From assembly GCA_002869305.1 (NCBI GenBank), contig PKTC01000393.1:1-5042 (forward strand): DNA of 5,042 nt, given 5' to 3'. The position numbers and the translations under genes were made by a program. The DNA comes from Marinilabiliales bacterium (GTDB taxonomy: Bacteria > Bacteroidota > Bacteroidia > Bacteroidales > UBA12077). Every line of letters starts with the position of its first letter. Positions within the stretch are counted from its first letter, which is position 1. This document shows positions 1-5,042 of this stretch, in pieces. The notes below the pieces were generated by a model. The model was not told the origin of the DNA. It saw only the letters and a list, made by a program, of their open reading frames with translations, and ran no database searches.

Positions 1-1
1 A

Positions 2-580
2 TATAGGCCTAATGTTATATTTTTAGATATACAATTTCCTAGAGAAACCGGTTTCGATTTATTGGAAAAAATAGATCTAAATGCCAAAATAATATTTGTA
101 ACAGCATTCGACAAATATGCCATAAGAGCATTTGAGGTAAATGCTCTGGACTATTTAATAAAACCGGTTGATCCTGAACGATTGGCAATTACTCTTGAAC
201 GTTTTGAAGAAAGTTCAAGCCAAGATAAAGAACATGCTGCTTTCAATTACAACGATTCCATATTTATTGAGCATGGCAATAATTTTTACTTTGTTAAATT
301 AAATTCTATTGTTTTGATATCTGCCATTGGGGCTTATACTGAAATCATTACTTCAAAAGGGCATAAAATGGTTGCTCATAAATCTATGAAAGAGTGGGAA
401 AATCGTCTTCCTGATAATACTTTTGTAAGAATTCACAGATCAACAATCATTAATATTGATTTTATAGATAAAATTGACCGCTGGTATAACTATTCACTTC
501 GAGTACATTTAAAAGGTATAGAAAAGTCATTCTCTATTAGCAGAAGATATGTGGCTGCAATTAGGGAAAGGATGACTTAA
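2..580 (+). CDS. LytTR-family response regulator, 5'-truncated by the window edge
   Basis: This is the C-terminal part of a cytoplasmic LytR/AlgR-type response regulator, which would be phosphorylated by a sensor kinase and bind DNA through a LytTR domain. The frame is open from base 2, upstream of the TTG at 62, and that extension encodes the expected receiver core, so the true start is outside the window. Counting codons from base 2, the phospho-acceptor is Asp9 in VIFLDIQ (26-28), the switch Thr is residue 34 in VTAFDKY (101-103), and the conserved Lys is residue 54 in LIKPVD (161-163). A linker of about 25 residues leads to the LytTR domain, roughly codons 87-190, with the family hallmark FVRIHRSTIIN (from about 422). 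It ends in TAA at 578-580. In Bacteroidota the partner is usually a LytS/YpdA-type histidine kinase encoded next door; that would lie off the left edge and is not seen. Its targets cannot be inferred. Confidence 0.95.
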   Translation, partial: YRPNVIFLDIQFPRETGFDLLEKIDLNAKIIFVTAFDKYAIRAFEVNALDYLIKPVDPERLAITLERFEESSSQDKEHAAFNYNDSIFIEHGNNFYFVKLNSIVLISAIGAYTEIITSKGHKMVAHKSMKEWENRLPDNTFVRIHRSTIINIDFIDKIDRWYNYSLRVHLKGIEKSFSISRRYVAAIRERMT

Positions 581-590
581 TTACCTGCTA

Positions 591-1325
591 TTAAACCTTA
601 AATGCTGTTCCTTTGTTATAGATTACGGGCATTTGTCCTTTCCACTTGTTCCAAACATCATTCTTGGTAATTAGATCGGCCATAAAATGTCCAACATTGA
701 TTCGACTTACTTGACCATCCTCCAGGATACTTCTTGTCGGGGAAGAATAAACCTCTATTTCAGATGTACTTTCTTCATCAATTAATCCTGATGGCCGAAC
801 TGCAACCCATTCAATGGTAGCATCTTTTTGACCTATGACAGTTCTTAAATATTCTGCCGCCTTTTCATTGTCTGGATGTGGAGGAAGAAAAAGTCGCAGC
901 AACGCAATGATGACTTTTTGAATGAATGGAATTGGTTCATTAAGATCACGATTACGATTAGCAACCGTATTCATGAGAACAAATTTAGTTGATGCCTCGG
1001 GTTTATTTGCTTTGATAGCAACACATAAGCGTCGTGTTGCATCGGTTACAAGCCGACGCGGTTTGCCATAAACTCCCTTAAAACTCAAGTTATGACCAAG
1101 GCATGAAGCAACTGCCTCACAGCCTGCAACATGTTGTTTCATTTCTTCGTCGGATAGTTCCAGAACACTTGCTCGAATCGTTGTTAAACGCTCATGATTC
1201 CTAATTTTTTCAGGCAGGTTTTCCGGTGATCGCACAATGATCTTGACATGCTGTTCACGAAGGAGTAATTCTTCAACTAGTCTAATTCCTGTTGCACCAC
1301 TTGCACCTACTACTAAAATTGCCAT
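591..1325 (-). CDS. Atypical short-chain dehydrogenase/reductase, NAD(P)H-binding (NmrA/BVR-B-like)
   Basis: This 244-residue soluble protein has a single Rossmann fold. Residues 3-13 hold beta-1 and the dinucleotide motif GASGATG (7-13). An Arg (R32 in IIVRSPE) follows beta-2, which in this fold favours NADP(H) over NAD(H); that preference is inferred. The segment SCLGH (74-78) sits where the nicotinamide side usually lies, and EWVAVRPSGLID (172-183) is the late-strand RP motif typical of atypical SDRs. The classical catalytic YxxxK is not evident; the matching place reads DNEKAAE (152-158). It may therefore be a flavin/biliverdin-reductase-like enzyme, a sugar-nucleotide-type reductase or a redox sensor, and the substrate is unknown. 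The ATG at 1323-1325 is chosen because beta-1 begins immediately after it; the upstream sequence is A/T-rich without a Shine-Dalgarno, as is common in Bacteroidota. Its stop (591-593) converges on the regulator gene 10 bp away. Hand counts of sample lines give about 38-50% G+C, above the neighbours. Confidence 0.9.
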   Translation of the reverse strand: MAILVVGASGATGIRLVEELLLREQHVKIIVRSPENLPEKIRNHERLTTIRASVLELSDEEMKQHVAGCEAVASCLGHNLSFKGVYGKPRRLVTDATRRLCVAIKANKPEASTKFVLMNTVANRNRDLNEPIPFIQKVIIALLRLFLPPHPDNEKAAEYLRTVIGQKDATIEWVAVRPSGLIDEESTSEIEVYSSPTRSILEDGQVSRINVGHFMADLITKNDVWNKWKGQMPVIYNKGTAFKV

Positions 1326-1394
1326 GTTATTTTATTTTAAATTTCAATCAAAAATCCATATTTAGATAAAGATACTCAATTATTGGTATACAGG

Positions 1395-1423
1395 CTAAAC
1401 GTCAGTCTTGCGTTTTTGTTTAG
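1395..1423. repeat. Short nested inverted repeats over the stop of the transglutaminase-like gene
   Basis: Two small inverted repeats are interlocked here. The outer arms are CTAAAC (1395-1400) and GTTTAG (1418-1423), and the second contains the TAA stop of the minus-strand gene ending at 1420. The inner arms are AAACG (1397-1401) and CGTTT (1411-1415) with a 9-base loop. The arms overlap, so only one pairing can form at a time. Read on the plus strand, the inner stem is followed by T-rich sequence (1413-1421), like a weak intrinsic terminator, but no plus-strand gene lies upstream to use it. Read on the minus strand no U-tract follows. It could be a 3'-end structure or chance. Confidence 0.35.
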
Positions 1424-4059
1424 TCAATAATCTCAGAAATACTCATTTCTTTTTTGGTATGATCATCATCGTAGTCGAAAATAATTTTACCATCGCTATT
1501 TAAATCAATATGATTTAAATCGTACCAAACAATTGCTTTTCCTACTTCAACTCCACTTAAGAAAGCTACTTTATATGATTTATCTGAGGTTTTAACTATT
1601 TGCATATTGCTGTTGTTTTCAATTCGCATGGCAGATAAAGAAATATCCTTTCCATTTTCTGTTTGTATTTTAATAATACCGCCTTTGTTAATAACAAATT
1701 GCATACTCGAAAGACTTTTGTATATGCTCGGATTGTTTTTTTGAAATTCCGGATTGTGCTTATTTAATAAGTTTTTGACTACTGTACCCGAAATGTTTCC
1801 TCCATTTTGCGAAAGAAGTTTTAAGGATGCAAATATACCCGTTGTTTTAGGTTCGAATGCCAGTTTTTTATAGTCGTTTAAATAATCACTTATTTGATTT
1901 TCGGCACTAAAGCTTTCATTGGATGTCATCTTGGTAACATCTTTGGTAAGTCCTTCTATTTCTCCAATAACACCTCGAACGACGATATCATTGTATGGAT
2001 CTACTATGATCTCAGAATCGAAATTTATTTTATCCAACGGAAAAGAAACCAAATCTACTTTGGTACCATCGGGTTTATATTTTACATAAAATGCAATTTT
2101 ATCATTGTCTTCCGTTTCCAGGCTGATGTTTTCATGAAAAACCAAATCTGCATTACTAGAAATACCTAAAATGAGCTCAGATGTAATATCCCTGTTATAC
2201 AATTCATTTCGATGAATACGTATGGAACCATTATAGTTAATGTGTGTGTAGATCTCTCCTTTTCTACCCACAGCAATTGCTTGAGTGTAAGCATAACCAG
2301 AGCATTCTATAGGCAAAAACCATTCGAGTCTGCCAGCTTGATTAAACGTGGCAAACCATAAATCCCTTGTTTGATTGTAAGGAAAATAGCTTTTCCCATG
2401 AATGGAAACTTGATCGGTAAACCAACCAGATACAATATATTTTCCATCTTCAGAAATCTTTCTGTGGTTTATAAAAATATTACCCTCATTATTTTCTTCA
2501 ATGCTTTGTGTTATGTGTTGCCAGATATTATTCAACTTGCTGTTGTTATTAATTTTAATCACATGGGGAAAATATTCTTTATATTTTGGCATGATGGAAC
2601 CAATGGGTGCTCCAACATAAGTAGGATCACAAATGGTAAAAGCTTTTCCATCGACCATAAACTGATGTCCTTCAACGGGTTCGCTAAACGCTACTGCTGC
2701 GGCCATATGATTCCGATAGGATACGGCAACTACATCTAGTCCAAGTAAGCTGTTTACCAGCTTAGTTAATAAAACCGTATTATCTTCACAATCCGAATAA
2801 GGATAATAGAACATTTCATCAGGGAAAAAGGTTTTCTCTTTTCCAAATTGATCACCATCTGTTTTATATTCGAAAGAATTATGCAGGTAATTCAATAAAT
2901 AACTTACTGCATCCGTTTCTGACTTCCCTTCTATTTCCACTTGAATTGCCTCAAAAAGAGATTCCTTGATATTATTGGACAAAGCAGCATTCAAATAAAC
3001 GGAGTTTTCTGTTTGCGGATAACTATTTAAAAATCCAATGCTTATTTTGTCAATTTTTAATGCTACGGCTTCCTGTTTACCAGGCAATTTAGTAGTCTTT
3101 TCATCATAGCCCGATGCTCCGTTAAAATTTAAGCTGTAGGGCAAATGTAAATCTATCATTTTAGTGGCCATACCAAAATCTCCGGCGTAGGTTTGAAATT
3201 TTCCAGATTGATTTATGGTATTCAACAGGTAATATTTTGTGCCTTGAATGATAAAGTAAGGCTTCTCATACACTTCCTGAACTATAGGCAATAATAAGGC
3301 TGTTTTGTTTTGGTTGTAGGCAATTTTTACTCTATATCCAGCCTGGTTAAGCATAGCCCATGTCCACATATTTTGCATGTTTTCCGAGCTGAAAAGCGAT
3401 TTTGAAGTGTTTTCCACCAATTTATATATTCCCCAATCGTTCATATTGGTTTGATTCGCATAATTGGTAATGGATTGGATATAGGTTTGATAATAGGTAT
3501 TTGAAAAATCTTCCCAATACTTAGCAAAGGCTTCAGGATGAACATTGGCAAGCTCTAGACCCATCATTCTCTTATCTATGCTCAATTTCACTTGTGCTGA
3601 GAAAAAATCTACGCTTATTTCTTTTGAAAAAGCACTTGCATCCTGCGGTTCAATAGGCATAACTGAAATAGAGTGTGTGCTGGCATCAATTACTTCTATT
3701 TCGAGTTCCTTTTCTTCTATTTTAGCAATTACAGGTTTAACTTCTTCTACTTTGGGCTCAAATTTGGGTTGATCAACCGGTTTCGGTTCGTTATTCGGTT
3801 TTTCTTCGGGAGCCGATTTCTCAACTTCTTTAAAGTTGGATTTTAGGTATTTTTGAAATGCTGCATTCATAGCATCCATACGCGCATCGTATTCCTTTTG
3901 CATTTGCTCTTTGGTCTTCAGGTAAAGATTATCCATCTGTTGCGTCATATTCTCATACCTTTTATCCATTTGATAAAACAAATCTGTGGTGTCTTGTTGA
4001 GCTTTAGCTTGAAAGCATATAAGAAGCACGGCGGCGATAAAGTAATATTTCATGTTCAT
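1420..4059 (-). CDS. Large exported protein with transglutaminase-like domain and SBBP-like propeller segment
   Basis: This 879-residue protein is predicted to be exported. Residues 1-20 form a Sec signal peptide (hydrophobic 5-16, likely cleavage AKA|QQ). Residues ~25-78 are a Met/Lys/Gln-rich amphipathic helix, probably coiled coil; ~80-125 is a Pro/Glu/Lys linker; ~140-375 is a mixed domain I do not recognise. Residues ~380-490 look like a transglutaminase/papain-fold core: Cys424 in YSDCEDN, His451 in YRNHMAA and Asp478 in CDPTYVGAP have the order and spacing of the catalytic triad. Residues ~525-690 carry SBBP-like beta-propeller signatures (ISEDGKYIVSGWF, then DLWFATFNQAGRLEW, then AIAVGRKGEIYT). 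The C-terminus is beta-rich with DLNSDGKI (852-859), an EF-hand-like calcium loop start. No type IX secretion C-terminal domain is evident. The activity is probably peptide or amide bond cleavage or crosslinking in the periplasm or outside the cell; substrate unknown. The first ATG (4057-4059) is chosen, but Met3 is equally good; no Shine-Dalgarno is visible. Confidence 0.9.
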   Translation of the reverse strand: MNMKYYFIAAVLLICFQAKAQQDTTDLFYQMDKRYENMTQQMDNLYLKTKEQMQKEYDARMDAMNAAFQKYLKSNFKEVEKSAPEEKPNNEPKPVDQPKFEPKVEEVKPVIAKIEEKELEIEVIDASTHSISVMPIEPQDASAFSKEISVDFFSAQVKLSIDKRMMGLELANVHPEAFAKYWEDFSNTYYQTYIQSITNYANQTNMNDWGIYKLVENTSKSLFSSENMQNMWTWAMLNQAGYRVKIAYNQNKTALLLPIVQEVYEKPYFIIQGTKYYLLNTINQSGKFQTYAGDFGMATKMIDLHLPYSLNFNGASGYDEKTTKLPGKQEAVALKIDKISIGFLNSYPQTENSVYLNAALSNNIKESLFEAIQVEIEGKSETDAVSYLLNYLHNSFEYKTDGDQFGKEKTFFPDEMFYYPYSDCEDNTVLLTKLVNSLLGLDVVAVSYRNHMAAAVAFSEPVEGHQFMVDGKAFTICDPTYVGAPIGSIMPKYKEYFPHVIKINNNSKLNNIWQHITQSIEENNEGNIFINHRKISEDGKYIVSGWFTDQVSIHGKSYFPYNQTRDLWFATFNQAGRLEWFLPIECSGYAYTQAIAVGRKGEIYTHINYNGSIRIHRNELYNRDITSELILGISSNADLVFHENISLETEDNDKIAFYVKYKPDGTKVDLVSFPLDKINFDSEIIVDPYNDIVVRGVIGEIEGLTKDVTKMTSNESFSAENQISDYLNDYKKLAFEPKTTGIFASLKLLSQNGGNISGTVVKNLLNKHNPEFQKNNPSIYKSLSSMQFVINKGGIIKIQTENGKDISLSAMRIENNSNMQIVKTSDKSYKVAFLSGVEVGKAIVWYDLNHIDLNSDGKIIFDYDDDHTKKEMSISEIID

Positions 4060-4181
4060 ATCGTTTAAATTTATAATCCTACTTTGACAGCTTACAATTT
4101 ACAGGAATCATGCCAAAATATTTAAAGATTAAAGTATGAAATTAATAAAAACTTAGGTATAAAAGCTAGAATTTAAAGAAT

Positions 4182-4211
4182 GATTGATTTTATTATTCTT
4201 ATAAATCAATC
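4182..4211. repeat. 9-bp perfect inverted repeat, possible hairpin or weak terminator
   Basis: GATTGATTT (4182-4190) and AAATCAATC (4203-4211) are perfect reverse complements separated by 12 A/T-rich bases. In the minus-strand transcript this stem lies about 85 bases after the stop of the cyclase gene and about 120 bases before the start of the transglutaminase-like gene. It is followed by AUUCUUUAAAUUC, which is U-rich but not a true U-tract. It may help end the cyclase transcript or structure the next gene's leader. The stem is AT-rich and so weak, and chance is possible in DNA of this composition. Confidence 0.45.
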
Positions 4212-4267
4212 TGATAAATGATTTTAACTTAGAATTATATTTATTTCTTTAATTCTTTATATCAGAT
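4209..4267. repeat. Nested inverted repeats (8 bp outer, 7 bp inner) downstream of the cyclase gene
   Basis: The outer arms ATCTGATA (4209-4216) and TATCAGAT (4260-4267) are perfect reverse complements. Inside them AGAATTA (4231-4237) pairs perfectly with TAATTCT (4250-4256), so a two-part stem could form with an asymmetric internal loop (14 bases on one side, 3 on the other). It begins about 30 bases past the cyclase stop in the minus-strand transcript. The left outer arm shares bases 4209-4211 with the neighbouring 9-bp stem, so the two folds exclude each other. It could alternatively be read as two half-sites for a regulator, or as chance pairing. Confidence 0.35.
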
Positions 4268-4296
4268 AATTTTCCTTTAATGCAACGAAGAAGATC

Positions 4297-4923
4297 TTAC
4301 ATTCTAGCGAATACCCTGACAGGTGCTCCATCAGAATTTTCAATTTTTAAAGGAATACAGTTTAATTCAAAATCTTTCGAAATGAGCTGATCTAACTTGG
4401 TCATATTTTCTATAATCAAGATCTCATTTTTAAGAAGGATATTATGATTTATTAAAGAAAAGTCATCCATCTTATCGACAGATATGTAATCGAAGCCTAC
4501 TGCTTTTAAATTAAAGTCAGTTAACCATTTTGCAGCTTCTTCGGTTAATGTAGGATATTCATTAAAATATTGGTCGGAGTTCCAGTTTTCTTGCATACCT
4601 GCATAAAATAATATAAAATCAACATTTTTAATCCGAGATTCATTCTCTTTTAAAAGGTCTACACTAATTTCTTTTACTTGGGAACAGTCTATTACACATG
4701 CAGGTCCAATAAATTTATCAAGATCAAACTCATCCAATGATTTTGTACATGGTACTATATGCACCGGAGCATCAATATGAGTACCAGTATGGGTATTTAT
4801 TTTTAGTTCAATCTGATTGTAGCCATCTGTTTCAATGGATCTTATATTATTAAAGACAGGTTCCCCGGATCCTGGGTAAAAAGTCATATTATTTTTAAGT
4901 GTATGTGTTAAATCTACTATCAT
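4297..4923 (-). CDS. Cyclase-family / kynurenine formamidase-like metal-dependent hydrolase
   Basis: This 208-residue protein is full length for the cyclase family (PF04199), which includes bacterial kynurenine formamidase (KynB), isatin hydrolase and related amide or ester hydrolases. The family signature HTGTHIDAPVH is at residues 45-55: His45, His49 and Asp51 are the expected metal ligands and His55 the expected catalytic or second-site His. The second half of the site is also present, His160 in LINHNILL and Glu172 in IIENM, with the usual 12-residue spacing. FYPGSGEP (15-22) and GFDYISVD (143-150) are further family landmarks. It has no signal peptide, so it should be cytoplasmic. The ATG at 4921-4923 opens directly into the conserved IVDLTHTL strand, which fixes the start; no Shine-Dalgarno is visible. 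No other tryptophan or kynurenine pathway gene is in the window, so the substrate should not be assumed to be N-formylkynurenine; a kynB name would be over-precise. Confidence 0.92.
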   Translation of the reverse strand: MIVDLTHTLKNNMTFYPGSGEPVFNNIRSIETDGYNQIELKINTHTGTHIDAPVHIVPCTKSLDEFDLDKFIGPACVIDCSQVKEISVDLLKENESRIKNVDFILFYAGMQENWNSDQYFNEYPTLTEEAAKWLTDFNLKAVGFDYISVDKMDDFSLINHNILLKNEILIIENMTKLDQLISKDFELNCIPLKIENSDGAPVRVFARM

Positions 4924-4989
4924 GGTATGTAATTTATGGTATAAATTTAATTTTATTTATTCATGTTTTAAGCAAATTTGGCTGGTTCA

Positions 4990-5042
4990 TTAAATTCTTA
5001 ATACTCCCCTAAAACCTCTTGCAGCATAGTAAGATTCTGCTC
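4990..5042 (-). CDS. Possible 3' end of an upstream minus-strand gene (frame undecided)
   Basis: Two minus-strand frames are open from the window edge to a TAA. One ends at 4990-4992 and reads AESYYAARGFRGVLRI; the other ends at 4998-5000 and reads EQNLTMLQEVLGEY. The first has the A/T-ending codon use of the neighbouring genes (GCA, AGA, GGT, GGA, TTA, ATT), so I prefer it weakly. If it is real, its stop lies 66 bp before the cyclase start and the two could be co-transcribed. A stretch of about 15 codons can be open by chance, and no family can be recognised from it. Confidence 0.3.
   Translation of the reverse strand, partial: AESYYAARGFRGVLRI

Noticed and set aside
62..64. TTG at 62 as the start of the response regulator
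   Set aside because: The frame stays open upstream to base 2 and encodes the receiver phospho-acceptor segment VIFLDIQ, so the gene begins outside the window.
1894..2739. Plus-strand open frames opposite the 879-residue gene (1894-2169 and 2371-2739)
   Set aside because: They lie entirely antisense to a well-supported gene and their translations show no recognisable domain.
4009..4023. Lipoprotein signal (Cys15 in LLICFQ) for the exported protein
   Set aside because: The residue before the Cys is Ile rather than Gly, Ala or Ser, so the lipobox fails; AKA|QQ is a good signal peptidase I site.
3545..4068. Plus-strand open frames at 3545-3772 and 3853-4068
   Set aside because: They are antisense to the N-terminal part of the exported protein; their Ser- and His/Ile-rich content follows from the complementary coding sequence.
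4076..4111. Ten-codon minus-strand open frame (MIPVNCKLSK) in the leader of the 879-residue gene
   Set aside because: It is very short, with no ribosome-binding signal and no regulatory amino-acid run; chance is the simpler explanation.
4148..4155. Bacteroidota-type -7 element (TAAGTTTT on the minus strand) for the 879-residue gene
   Set aside because: It matches TAnnTTTG with one mismatch, but no TTG-like -33 element is found at a suitable distance, and such partial matches are common in AT-rich DNA.
4973..4980. CAAATTTG about 50 bases upstream of the cyclase start as a -7 element
   Set aside because: It has one mismatch to TAnnTTTG, and the sequence at the -33 distance is ATTA rather than TTTG. 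It is also a self-complementary octamer that may be chance.

Overview
The window looks like ordinary chromosomal DNA from a member of the Bacteroidota. This rests on the AT-rich composition, the absence of convincing Shine-Dalgarno sequences before the start codons, a LytTR-type response regulator, and a large exported protein with a transglutaminase-like core and an SBBP-like beta-propeller segment. No genus can be named from the sequence alone.

Layout: (1) Positions 2-580, plus strand, hold the 3' part of a LytR/AlgR-type response regulator; its start lies outside the window. (2) Positions 591-1325, minus strand, encode an atypical short-chain dehydrogenase/reductase (NAD(P)-binding Rossmann protein). 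It converges on the regulator with only 10 bp between the stop codons and is visibly richer in G+C than its neighbours. (3) Positions 1420-4059, minus strand, encode an 879-residue exported multidomain protein: signal peptide, Met-rich coiled coil, Pro/Glu/Lys linker, an unrecognised domain, a transglutaminase-like domain with an intact Cys-His-Asp triad, an SBBP-like propeller segment, and a C-terminal beta region ending in a partial EF-hand-like calcium loop. (4) Positions 4297-4923, minus strand, encode a cyclase-family (kynurenine formamidase-like) metal-dependent hydrolase with all expected metal ligands. (5) The last ~50 bases may hold the 3' tail of another minus-strand gene, but the frame cannot be settled.

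Three genes, and possibly a fourth, run in the same direction on the minus strand. The gaps between them (94 bp and 237 bp) are long, and they have no shared pathway that can be recognised, so there is no firm case for one operon. The 237-bp gap between the cyclase and the transglutaminase-like gene contains two perfect inverted repeats whose arms overlap, so they could only form alternately. No RNA genes, CRISPR arrays, insertion sequences or attachment sites were seen. The most interesting item is the domain architecture of the large exported protein; nothing here proves a new biological system.
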